Positions 35,726-43,063 of a DNA stretch of 64,000 nt are shown in pieces. The position numbers were made by a program, and so were the translations under genes. Source of the stretch: Brevibacillus porteri (lineage in GTDB: Bacteria; Bacillota; Bacilli; Brevibacillales; Brevibacillaceae). The stretch lies in assembly GCF_003013475.1 (NCBI RefSeq), contig NZ_PXZO01000011.1, positions 214,962-278,961 of the forward strand, in the 5' to 3' direction. Each line of letters begins with the position of its first letter. Position 1 is the stretch's first letter. The notes under the pieces are model-generated. The model saw nothing but the letters and a program-made list of their open reading frames with translations. It searched no databases and was not told the DNA's origin.

Positions 35726-35755
35726 TTACGTAATAAAGAAAGGGCGGGGAAAGAG

Positions 35756-36484
35756 ATGAAATTGTTCTGCTTTCCGTACGCAGGTGGACTTCCCAGCATT
35801 TATTACAGTTGGAGACGGGTATTGTCGCCAGCGTTATTGGAAATTGATCCATTCGAAGTACGGCCTTCATTTCAGAGTGATAGCATGGTTCTTTTCACCT
35901 CATTTTATGAGGTCTTGGAGGATGTATACAAACGGATCACACCAGAGCTGGGGGAAGAACCTTTTGCCTTTTTTGGTCACAGCATGGGTGGATTAATCGC
36001 GTTTGAACTGACACGAAAGCTGTTGCAGAATGGAAAGCCACTGCCCCAGCACTTGTTCTTGTCTGCATCCCGCGTGCCACATGCGTATCACAAACTGGCG
36101 AAAACATACCACCTGCCGCATAACGAGTTCATCGGATCACTACGAACACTTGGTGGCACACCCGATGAAGTTTTGGATAATCAAGAGCTCTTGGAGCTAT
36201 TTTTGCCAACGATTCGCGCTGATTTCCAAGCCGTGCAAACTTACGAAATGAATAACGAGCTTCCTCAGCAAATCCCTGTCAACATGACGGTTTTGTTTGG
36301 GAAAGAAGATTCTATTGAAATCCAAGATATTGTGGCGTGGCGAGACTATTGCGGGCGAGAATGCAAATTCTTTCCAATGCCTGGTGGGCATTTCTTTATT
36401 CATCACCAAATGAATCCGATCCTAGCGATCATTCAAGACACATTGAATGTAGACCGGGCAGTTGCAATCCGTGCACAATTCTAA
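35756..36484 (+). CDS. tycF: Type II thioesterase TycF
   Basis: 242 residues with the external thioesterase fold of NRPS clusters: N-terminal FCFPYAGG, nucleophile elbow GHSMGG, and the histidine motif PGGHFF near the C-terminus. These enzymes hydrolyse acetyl or wrong amino acyl groups from misprimed carrier domains and restore the assembly line. The gene follows the phosphopantetheinyl transferase by 30 bases with a purine-rich RBS. It is the last gene clearly belonging to the tyc operon, and its stop codon lies in the loop of a strong hairpin (36469-36497). Confidence 0.94.
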   Translation: MKLFCFPYAGGLPSIYYSWRRVLSPALLEIDPFEVRPSFQSDSMVLFTSFYEVLEDVYKRITPELGEEPFAFFGHSMGGLIAFELTRKLLQNGKPLPQHLFLSASRVPHAYHKLAKTYHLPHNEFIGSLRTLGGTPDEVLDNQELLELFLPTIRADFQAVQTYEMNNELPQQIPVNMTVLFGKEDSIEIQDIVAWRDYCGRECKFFPMPGGHFFIHHQMNPILAIIQDTLNVDRAVAIRAQF

Positions 36485-36497
36485 CGATTGTGCACGG
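36469..36497 (+). other. Hairpin at the end of the tyc operon
   Basis: Perfect 11-bp inverted repeat, CCGTGCACAAT and its complement, with a 7-base loop holding the tycF TAA. No T tract follows, so it may slow or process transcripts rather than stop them. Transcription may therefore continue into the lipase gene. Confidence 0.75.
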
Positions 36498-36535
36498 CAA
36501 CAATAAATCCTAAGGTGAAGGTTGGTGTTCTTTTT

Positions 36536-38116
36536 ATGAATCAGAAAGCACTATCTCGTTTGCTGGCGGCCGTTACATTATCAACGGCGCTGGTCTACCC
36601 GCAAGCGGCAAGCGCAACGGCTCCACCTCCGGCTCTGCATGACGACAACCCAAGTGGTCATTTTGGTGACTGGTACACTGGTGCGGTTCCTCCCAATGCA
36701 TCCAAAGACAAGCCCGTGATCTTGTTTGTCCAAGGTCTGCACTCCACCTACAAAACCTGGTATACAACAGACGGATATTATGATGCAGCCTATAACGCCG
36801 GGTATCGTACCGCATTTGTGCAGTTGAAGGACGCGGATGGTACTGGTGGCAACATGTGGACAAACGGAGCCAAGCTCGCCGAAGTTATTAAAAAGGTCGC
36901 AGATTATTATGGTGTCTCCAAAATCAATATCATTGCACATTCCAAAGGTGGCATAGATACACAGGCAGCGCTCGTCCACTATGGCGCGCATCCGTATGTC
37001 AATGTTGTTCACCAGCTTTCCACGCCAAACAAAGGTTCAGAATTGGCTGACTTAGCTTACAGTAATTGGGCAGGATGGCTTGCTGATATTCTTGGCAAAA
37101 AAGACGATGCGGTGTATTCCCTGCAAACGTCATACATGGCCAACTTCCGTTCCCAGACTGACAACCGTACCGAAATTCGTTCAACCAAGACATACATGGC
37201 TGCCGGAACAGGGGATGATGGCATGTTTAGTCCTACCTGGTTTGGTCATGCGGTTCTTCCCGGTGAAGATGATGGCGCTGTTTCCGTTGATTCTGCCTTC
37301 GGTTTGACTTATGGGATCAAGAGCTTTACAAAAGATATTTCCCACGGTCAAATCGCGAAAGCCTCGCAAACATGGGATCTGGTCGAACCGAAATTGCAAA
37401 AGGCTTCTATACGTGCAAATAAAGTAAGCGAAGACAAGTCAAAATCAAGCACTTTGGAAGAGAGCTCCGTCATTCTCCGTGGTGGCGAAGTGGAAGACAA
37501 CGTCTCGGAAACATTTTTCCTGGAGAGCGGAATCGATCAGTTCAAAGTAGATACGATGACTTCGTCGGAAGACACTGTCGTGACCCTGATCAGTCCGTCT
37601 GGCAAAAAGTATGAAGCGGACAACACTGAAAAAAGCGAATCGGAGGATGAATCCGAGATATTCCAAGATGCTGTTCATCACTTCATTGAAGTAGAGGAGC
37701 CTGAAGCAGGCGAATGGACACTTGAAGTTGAGGGCTCTGACGATGCCTTTTTCATGGTGGGTTCCGTGAATGGCGGAGAAGAAGCGAAAGTAAAAGCGAG
37801 CAAAAAGGTATTCAAGAAAGGTGACAAGGCGAAGATTTCCGTCGACTTGGGTAAAAACGAAATTGATCAATCGCTACTGGAAAAAGCAAACCTGACACGT
37901 TCACTGAACGGCGAAAAAGCAAGCGTCCTTGATGAAGTAAAGTTTGCCATAAAAGAAGATGAGCTTACTGGCAATTTTAATGTGCCGACTAAACCAGGTG
38001 TTTATAATCTATCCTTTGACGTAACTGGCATCAATGAGGACGGCGAACCATTTACACGCTCTATTAATTACAACTTTGCGGTAACAGATCGTGATGGAGA
38101 AATCGAAGACCAATAA
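36536..38116 (+). CDS. Secreted alpha/beta-hydrolase (lipase/esterase) with C-terminal acidic domain
   Basis: Start taken at the ATG at 36536, which yields a typical signal peptide (MNQKALSRLLAAVTLSTALV, cleavage after ASA) and a 526-residue precursor. AAGGTG lies about 18 bases upstream, rather far, so an upstream GTG such as 36515 cannot be excluded. The hydrolase domain has the oxyanion region VQGLHS, the nucleophile elbow AHSKGG, and a likely catalytic His in KDISHGQ. The remaining ~220 residues are rich in Glu, Asp and Lys and look like one or two beta-sandwich domains. The family hydrolyses triacylglycerols or esters outside the cell. It is 51 bases past tycF with no clear terminator between, but is not known to take part in tyrocidine synthesis. 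A strong terminator follows. Confidence 0.85.
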   Translation: MNQKALSRLLAAVTLSTALVYPQAASATAPPPALHDDNPSGHFGDWYTGAVPPNASKDKPVILFVQGLHSTYKTWYTTDGYYDAAYNAGYRTAFVQLKDADGTGGNMWTNGAKLAEVIKKVADYYGVSKINIIAHSKGGIDTQAALVHYGAHPYVNVVHQLSTPNKGSELADLAYSNWAGWLADILGKKDDAVYSLQTSYMANFRSQTDNRTEIRSTKTYMAAGTGDDGMFSPTWFGHAVLPGEDDGAVSVDSAFGLTYGIKSFTKDISHGQIAKASQTWDLVEPKLQKASIRANKVSEDKSKSSTLEESSVILRGGEVEDNVSETFFLESGIDQFKVDTMTSSEDTVVTLISPSGKKYEADNTEKSESEDESEIFQDAVHHFIEVEEPEAGEWTLEVEGSDDAFFMVGSVNGGEEAKVKASKKVFKKGDKAKISVDLGKNEIDQSLLEKANLTRSLNGEKASVLDEVKFAIKEDELTGNFNVPTKPGVYNLSFDVTGINEDGEPFTRSINYNFAVTDRDGEIEDQ

Positions 38117-38185
38117 GAAGCAGCTTCAGCTATTGGCGACACTTGAACGAGTTAAACGAGTCTAAATTTCGCTTTCATTTTTCAC

Positions 38186-38216
38186 AGCCCTCACGGAAAG
38201 TGAGGGCTTTTTTGTT
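38186..38216 (+). terminator. Intrinsic terminator after the lipase gene
   Basis: AGCCCTCAC and GTGAGGGCT form a 9-bp stem with loop GGAAA, followed by a T tract from 38208. Strong rho-independent terminator. Confidence 0.93.
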
Positions 38217-38267
38217 TTGGCTTCCAGTCCGATTGAATCGAACAAAAGAAGTATTCGTGACGAGAGT

Positions 38268-38297
38268 TTGGAGCGTGATACCTTTCTGTATTATAAT
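38268..38297 (+). promoter_or_regulatory. Putative SigA promoter of the MarR gene
   Basis: TTGGAG (38268-38273), an 18-base spacer and a perfect TATAAT (38292-38297), 46 bases upstream of the chosen ATG. Confidence 0.6.
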
Positions 38298-38343
38298 GAA
38301 ACGGATTAACATGATATATAGTCGAGAACAGGTGGAATTTACT

Positions 38344-38772
38344 ATGAAAACCGACCCTAATCATGAACTTATAAACGATTGGTTGGCTCTTACTCACATT
38401 ACTGAAAGTATTTCCAATATGCTTGAAAAAGATTTACGAGAAAATTACAATCTTTCTTTAAAAGAGTTTTACGTCCTTTACTTTTTATCGAGAGAAAGTA
38501 ATAAAACACTGAGGTTACAACAATTACAGGAACGGGTTGGATTAAGTCAAAGTGCGATATCAAGGCTGGTTGGAAGACTTGAGGCAAAAAACTGTAGAGC
38601 TTTACAGAGGAATGTATGTGAAGACGACCGTAGAGGCGTTTATACTCAGTTGACCGAATTAGGTGAAGAAAAACTCCAGAGATACCTCGTGACGATGAAT
38701 GAAATTCTCCAATCTGCTTTTTCAGATGGAAAATTTGATGAAGCATTACAATTGCTAGTGCAAAAGAAGTAA
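38344..38772 (+). CDS. MarR family transcriptional regulator
   Basis: 142 residues from the ATG at 38344, which follows GGTGG. Longer in-frame starts lie upstream of the -10 box and are unlikely. The winged helix-turn-helix covers about residues 40-110, with LQERVGLSQSAISRLVGRLE as the recognition region and the wing EDDRRGVY. Two cysteines, C84 and C92, flank the wing, so thiol-based sensing as in OhrR-type MarR proteins is conceivable but unproven. It has its own promoter and terminator, so it is monocistronic. The target could be the divergent or downstream genes; nothing in the sequence fixes it. Confidence 0.85.
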   Translation: MKTDPNHELINDWLALTHITESISNMLEKDLRENYNLSLKEFYVLYFLSRESNKTLRLQQLQERVGLSQSAISRLVGRLEAKNCRALQRNVCEDDRRGVYTQLTELGEEKLQRYLVTMNEILQSAFSDGKFDEALQLLVQKK

Positions 38773-38775
38773 TTG

Positions 38776-38820
38776 CAAAAAGCCACCATTTCCTAACTAA
38801 CGGGAATAGCGGCTTTTTTT
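38776..38820 (+). terminator. Terminator of the MarR gene
   Basis: AAAAAGCC pairs with GGCTTTTT around a loop that contains a further short stem (TTCC/GGAA), ending in a run of seven T. Confidence 0.75.
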
Positions 38821-38986
38821 GTATATGTCTGATGAAAGTAAAGTCTTAGACTGCCGCGGCTGTTTCAGCCTGTTATTCAACTAAGGTACTCGTTGCTTTA
38901 ACATGTGATACGTTTCACCACGCTGTCTGAAACGGTAAGTTTTAAGGCCATCCTTTCCGGAATGGCCTTTCATTTTGATGTAAACC
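38821..38986. other. Non-coding spacer with inverted repeats
   Basis: No gene is visible. The stretch holds GTTTCAG (near 38860) and CTGAAAC (near 38930) as separated inverted arms, and a hairpin AAGGCCAT/ATGGCCTT (38944-38951/38962-38969) followed by TCATTTT, which may be a terminator read left to right. The middle part could be a decayed repeat, but I could not match it to a known element. Confidence 0.4.
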
Positions 38987-39664
38987 TTAGTAGATTGAAA
39001 TATCCGTTCCATAAAAGTGAAGACGCAGGCGTTTTGCAATAGACAGCGAAGAATAATTATCCCATGATGTACTATATAAAGGAATCCTTTGAGACCGTCT
39101 TATCGCTTGGGCCCATGAGGACGTTACGTGCATCGCATATCCTTTTCCTCTATAATCTTTCAATGTCTCGACTCCGGCCTCTGCAGCCTTATCGTTACTT
39201 CTTGCGCTAAAACAGACAGATACGGCCATGTTGTTTTCCGTCACCATAAAACAAGGTCCTCGAAACTTCAGTTCCGATAAAAGAGTAGGAAACCCTGGTT
39301 CCAAGCAGTATTTATTCTCTTCAGTGACCAAGGTGGCGTCTGTGTAACCCTTTACGGTTTCATGAAATGTAAAAGCCGGCCCCATCCATAAACCTCTAAT
39401 TTCTCTGTCTTTCTCCAACGCGTGAATAACATTAGGCAGTTGCTCGGTTGAATCACCCTGATTCAGGAATTGTATGATGTCATGGATTATGCGATTTGGT
39501 ACGTCGCTGTGAAATCTTACAATACTGCCAGCAACGGTCTGTCCCCAAAAAAATCGAGGAGCAGGCTGGTTCGTTGGCTCATTAATCGTTGTGATACGTC
39601 CAGCATGATCATGAATATAGAGTACTCTTGCTTGAATGCTCATTAGTTCTAAATGGTTGTACAA
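38987..39664 (-). CDS. GNAT-like N-acetyltransferase
   Basis: About 225 residues. The best start is the TTG at 39664, which has GGAGGT 6 bases upstream; an earlier GTG would overlap that RBS. The C-terminal half carries the acetyl-CoA binding pattern of GNAT enzymes (VETLKDYRGKGYAMHV, an R-x-x-G-x-G/A type loop) followed by a helix and TSWDNYSSLSIAKRL, common near the end of such proteins. The N-terminal half is poorly conserved to my eye. The substrate is unknown. It is transcribed away from the OYE gene and shares a 440-base spacer with it. Confidence 0.7.
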   Translation of the reverse strand: MYNHLELMSIQARVLYIHDHAGRITTINEPTNQPAPRFFWGQTVAGSIVRFHSDVPNRIIHDIIQFLNQGDSTEQLPNVIHALEKDREIRGLWMGPAFTFHETVKGYTDATLVTEENKYCLEPGFPTLLSELKFRGPCFMVTENNMAVSVCFSARSNDKAAEAGVETLKDYRGKGYAMHVTSSWAQAIRRSQRIPLYSTSWDNYSSLSIAKRLRLHFYGTDISIY

Positions 39665-39849
39665 ATGCTTACCTCCTCTATTGATCACTCACCCTTTCCC
39701 TGTACAATTTAATTAGCATCAAAGATCACTCGCTCTCGGCATAATCTGTATTCAAGATATCATCTTTCAGAATCAGTTTGAATTGTCTTCTTTACGTTTC
39801 AACAAATAAACTTGCCCTCATTTGAGATACAGTTCTCCGTTTGATCTTA

Positions 39850-39868
39850 AACTAATCTCCCATTAGTT
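39850..39868. promoter_or_regulatory. Inverted repeat between the GNAT and OYE genes
   Basis: AACTAAT and ATTAGTT, perfect 7-bp arms with loop CTCCC, 27 bases before a TTGACA. Possible repressor site. The spacer 39665-40104 is otherwise AT-rich, with no coding signal seen. Confidence 0.4.
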
Positions 39869-39894
39869 ATAGGGATCGCCGTTACACTTATCGG

Positions 39895-39924
39895 TTGACA
39901 GGTGAAAAAGGATGATGGTAAATT
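39895..39924 (+). promoter_or_regulatory. Putative promoter of the ene-reductase gene
   Basis: TTGACA (39895-39900), 18-base spacer, TAAATT (39919-39924). Immediately downstream, ATGC-GTGC-GCAT (39927-39938) is a small palindrome placed where a repressor would block initiation. The transcript would have a ~170-base leader. Confidence 0.55.
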
Positions 39925-40104
39925 ATATGCGTGCGCATGCATTTAAAACAATAGAAAGCTCTACTCACAAAAATCAGTAAAGGAGTGGGGGTTTCAAAGG
40001 TTTAGAGTTAACAAATCCTAATATAATGTGATGTTACATCTATTGCTCAAGAGTGATAAGGAAAAATTAGTATGAAAAAATAGTGAAAAGAAAGAGGGAA
40101 TCAC

Positions 40105-41217
40105 ATGAATTCATCAAAATCGGTAACAGCGTTATTCACCCCGTTTGAATACAAAGGACTGAAACTTGAAAATCGGTTTGTTATGGCACCCATGACCCGC
40201 AGTTTTTCACCGAAAGGGATTCCAGGGCCCAATGTAGCTGACTATTATCGTCGCCGCGCAGGTAACGAGGTGGGCTTAATCATCACCGAAGGAACGCTAA
40301 TCGAGCATCCAGCTGCGGGTGCAGACCAGAATGTTCCCCATTTCTATGGAGAGGAAGCACTCGACGGATGGGCACGCGTTGTTCGAGAAGTACATGAGGC
40401 GGGCGGAAAAATTGCTCCGCAGATTTGGCATACCGGCATGGCTCGCCAAAAAGAGAAATTCCCAGAATCAGATGCCGAACCAATCGGTCCTTCTGGTCTA
40501 AGTCTTACTGGTGAAAAGGTATCAGAACCACTCAGCATCGAAGAAATCAACGATCTCATTCGGGCTTACGCACAAGCCGCTTCTCAAGCTAAGAAAATTG
40601 GTTTTGACGCAGTGGAAATTCACGGGGCACATGGCTACCTGATTGACCAGTTCTTCTGGGAAGTCACCAACAAGCGTACAGATGAATATGGCGGTGATCT
40701 CGTAGGCCGCACCAAATTTGCTGTAGAGGTGATTAAGGCTGTGCGGGACGCAGTCGGTCCAGACTTCCCGATTATTTTTCGATTCTCCCAATGGAAACCG
40801 AGCGATTATCAATCCAAACTGGCAAAGTCGCCTGAGGAATTGAAGCTTTTCCTTACACCTCTGTCCGAAGCCGGTGTGGATATCTTCCATGCTTCCACCC
40901 GACGCTTCTGGGAGCCGGAGTTTGAAGGCTCTGAACTAAACCTGGCAGGCTGGACTCGTAAACTGACGGGAAAACCAACGATCACCGTTGGATCTGTTGG
41001 ATTGGACTCTGAGTTCCTGAGTCTATTCACCGAAGGCAAGGGTAGTCAGCCCGCTAACATCGATAATCTGATTGAGCGTATTGAGCAAGAAGAGTTTGAT
41101 CTTGTGGCAGTTGGACGTGCGCTACTGAGTGATCCGGCTTGGGTATCAAAAATTCGTAACGGGAATACCGAAGAACTTCAACCATTTACGCGAGAAGCAT
41201 TAACAACATTGAGCTGA
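40105..41217 (+). CDS. Old yellow enzyme family NADH:flavin oxidoreductase / ene-reductase
   Basis: 370 residues, usual for classical OYEs. FMN-dependent TIM barrel. The N-terminal block FVMAPMTRSF is typical, and EIHGAHGYLIDQF carries the substrate-binding pair H173/H176 and the proton donor Y178, as in PETN reductase/NemA. The NKRTDEYGG block and the phosphate-binding GRALLSDPAW near the C-terminus are present. Such enzymes reduce activated C=C bonds and nitro or nitrate esters, usually in electrophile stress. The ATG at 40105 follows AGAGGG. The gene is monocistronic with its own promoter and hairpin. The palindrome at its promoter suggests control by a small repressor (MarR, TetR or HxlR type). 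Confidence 0.94.
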   Translation: MNSSKSVTALFTPFEYKGLKLENRFVMAPMTRSFSPKGIPGPNVADYYRRRAGNEVGLIITEGTLIEHPAAGADQNVPHFYGEEALDGWARVVREVHEAGGKIAPQIWHTGMARQKEKFPESDAEPIGPSGLSLTGEKVSEPLSIEEINDLIRAYAQAASQAKKIGFDAVEIHGAHGYLIDQFFWEVTNKRTDEYGGDLVGRTKFAVEVIKAVRDAVGPDFPIIFRFSQWKPSDYQSKLAKSPEELKLFLTPLSEAGVDIFHASTRRFWEPEFEGSELNLAGWTRKLTGKPTITVGSVGLDSEFLSLFTEGKGSQPANIDNLIERIEQEEFDLVAVGRALLSDPAWVSKIRNGNTEELQPFTREALTTLS

Positions 41218-41229
41218 TCGCTATTTTAT

Positions 41230-41265
41230 AACAGGCAGCTTCTGTAAATAGAAGCTGCCTGTTGT
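41230..41265 (+). terminator. Hairpin terminator after the ene-reductase
   Basis: Perfect 14-bp stem (41230-41243 with 41250-41263, loop GTAAAT) starting 12 bases after the stop. The following T content is low (GTGTTCGT), so termination efficiency is uncertain. Confidence 0.75.
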
Positions 41266-41377
41266 GTTCGTGCTCCAAGACCAGTTACCATTCACCACTC
41301 CATTTTTGAGCTAAATAAACAAATTCATTGAGCTTATTAGCAAAGTATTGATCGTAATCCCCTGATATTCTTGATGC

Positions 41378-41410
41378 ATGAAGGGAATGTCGATAAAACG
41401 TTCCCTTCAT
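41378..41410 (+). promoter_or_regulatory. Leader hairpin or operator before the NTF2-like gene
   Basis: Perfect 10-bp arms ATGAAGGGAA (41378-41387) and TTCCCTTCAT (41401-41410) with a 13-base loop, 30 bases before the start codon. It could be an operator or a 5' UTR stem-loop. Confidence 0.5.
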
Positions 41411-41440
41411 ACTGGAAAATCAATTGAGGAGGATTACCAG

Positions 41441-41809
41441 ATGAGCAGAGCACCCATCAAAGATTACGAGGAAATTCTGGAAGTGATGAATAAGTATGTG
41501 GAAGGAATCGCCACTGGGAAAAGCGAAGTCATGAAACCAAGCTTCCATAAAGATGCGATTATGTATGGATACGAAACTATTGGTTTGGTGGAAGGATCTA
41601 TTCAATATTTATATGATTATGTGGATCAAGCTGGTCCTGCACAAAATCTTCAAGCAAAAGTGGATATCCTTGATATTGAAGGCACGGCCGCTTGCGTTCG
41701 TGTCGTTTTAGAAAGTTCAGATGGCGCGGTATACTCTGACTTTCTGCAATTGCTGAAAATAAACGGCGAATGGAAAGTGATTGCGAAACTGTTCCACCGT
41801 CATACCTAA
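41441..41809 (+). CDS. Small NTF2-like protein (putative lumazine-binding family)
   Basis: 122 residues from the ATG at 41441, preceded by GAGGAGGA. An upstream in-frame ATG at 41378 lies inside the leader hairpin and is less likely. The pattern DYEEILEVMNKYVEGIATG, FHKDAIMYGY, then FLQLLKINGEWKVIAKLFHRH is the cone-shaped NTF2-like fold described as putative lumazine-binding (PF12893 type). Members occur as single-domain proteins of uncertain enzymology, often with oxidoreductases. Here the neighbours are an ene-reductase upstream and an AraC regulator downstream. The function is not established. Confidence 0.75.
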   Translation: MSRAPIKDYEEILEVMNKYVEGIATGKSEVMKPSFHKDAIMYGYETIGLVEGSIQYLYDYVDQAGPAQNLQAKVDILDIEGTAACVRVVLESSDGAVYSDFLQLLKINGEWKVIAKLFHRHT

Positions 41810-41843
41810 ACCCAGTACTTAAAAGCCGATCACGTCAGAAAAA

Positions 41844-41889
41844 GACAAACCCGTCTAATCTTACTTCCGTGCAAGGCAGCGGGTTTGTC
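41844..41889 (+). terminator. Hairpin after the NTF2-like gene
   Basis: GACAAACCCG (41844-41853) and CGGGTTTGTC (41880-41889), 10 bp perfect, loop 26 bases, no long T tract. It sits just upstream of the AraC RBS and could also act there. Confidence 0.5.
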
Positions 41890-41922
41890 GTTCTGATCGG
41901 AAGGGGAAGGAGGCGACTATTT

Positions 41923-42822
41923 TTGTCTGTAGGAACCACTAGGATAATCAAGGCGCCGCAAGGGTTAACGAAAACAGAATTTAAAATTGGAAGTCTAAAA
42001 ATGAAAGGGATATCTGTGATCGACTTCTGCTTTGACGCAGAAGCCACAAAAGGGACGATGTTTCTAAAGGATCATCTTTTGTTAATTGTTCTTCAGGGAG
42101 TGTACACGATTCGGTACGGTGATCAAGTACACAAGGTCCGCAGTAATGAAATGATGTTCCTGCAGAAATCAATTGCAATCGAATTTGAAAAATCGGGCGA
42201 GCTGGATTCAGGGGACGGATTGAATGGTTTGATGTTTTTCCTAAAAGAAGAGATACTGGATGATTTCATCAAATTAGGCGATATAAAGCCCACTTACCCT
42301 GAGTCACCAGTACCAGTATCGGTGAATCCGGTTAATACGTGTATTTTGGAATACGTCGAATCATTAGAGCCCTATTTTGATAATCCAGATGAAATCGTAG
42401 AGGGTCTTGTTAAGGTGAAAGTAATGGAACTGTTGTTTCATGTGATTGATGCAAATGAACAGATCTCATCCCAGCTCTTGCAACCTAAGAGAAAAGAATG
42501 GAATAACATTGACAAGGTAGTAGAGGAAAACCTGATGAATCCCGTTTCTCTTCACGATTTGGCCTATTTATCTGGACGAAGCTTGTCGACGTTCAAACGG
42601 GATTTTCAAGTTATGTACAATACATCCCCAATAAAATGGATTCGTAACCGCAGGCTAGACAAAGCCAAAGAACTTCTTACAAATACGTCATTATCCGTTA
42701 CAGATGTTTGTTTCTCCACTGGATTCGAAAACGCTGCACATTTTTCAAAAGTGTTCAAGGACAGATTTGGTTTTCCCCCTTCCGAACTCAAAAAAGGAAG
42801 TGGGCTAAAAAGAACGATGTAG
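41923..42822 (+). CDS. AraC family transcriptional regulator
   Basis: 299 residues if started at the TTG at 41923, which follows GGAAGGAGG at a good distance; the open frame extends further left but would overlap the previous gene. The N-terminal ~180 residues resemble the cupin-like effector domain of ExsA/YesN-type regulators. The C-terminal ~100 residues form two helix-turn-helix motifs: SLHDLAYLSGRSLSTFKRDF, then the conserved SVTDVCFSTGFENAAHFSKVFKDRFG. The effector is unknown. The gene lies between the NTF2-like gene and the exporter pair and could regulate either. Confidence 0.85.
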   Translation: MSVGTTRIIKAPQGLTKTEFKIGSLKMKGISVIDFCFDAEATKGTMFLKDHLLLIVLQGVYTIRYGDQVHKVRSNEMMFLQKSIAIEFEKSGELDSGDGLNGLMFFLKEEILDDFIKLGDIKPTYPESPVPVSVNPVNTCILEYVESLEPYFDNPDEIVEGLVKVKVMELLFHVIDANEQISSQLLQPKRKEWNNIDKVVEENLMNPVSLHDLAYLSGRSLSTFKRDFQVMYNTSPIKWIRNRRLDKAKELLTNTSLSVTDVCFSTGFENAAHFSKVFKDRFGFPPSELKKGSGLKRTM

Positions 42823-42846
42823 TACCATTCATAAGAACAAACTACG

Positions 42847-42875
42847 AAACGATTCTGATAAAGGGTCGTTTTTTT
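42847..42875 (+). terminator. Weak terminator after the AraC gene
   Basis: AAACGA and TCGTTT arms (42847-42852, 42866-42871) run straight into a T tract. Confidence 0.55.
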
Positions 42876-42915
42876 CGTTGAGTGGGATACAAAAAAAGAA
42901 CCAGTGGAAAAGCGC

Positions 42916-43029
42916 ATGGGCAAATCCAGATGTGAGCGCTCCTTCGGTAGTCCCTATGGTAAGTGCAGGCAGCAATCAAGCGTACTTCGCAAATACATGC
43001 ATACAACCGTAAGGCGATTGGAATTGTAG
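42916..43029 (+). CDS. Possible 37-residue leader peptide before the exporter pair
   Basis: Small ATG-initiated frame starting MGKSRCERSFGSPYGKCRQQ, rich in Arg, Ser and Lys, ending TAG at 43027-43029, 34 bases before the exporter start. The RBS is weak (GTGGAAA). The B. subtilis bmrCD exporter pair is preceded by a small regulatory ORF (bmrB) that couples translation stress to expression, so the arrangement is suggestive. There is no proof that it is translated. Confidence 0.25.
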   Translation: MGKSRCERSFGSPYGKCRQQSSVLRKYMHTTVRRLEL

Positions 43030-43063
43030 TATGGAAGAGGCAGGAAAGGGAGCGTGTATCCGT

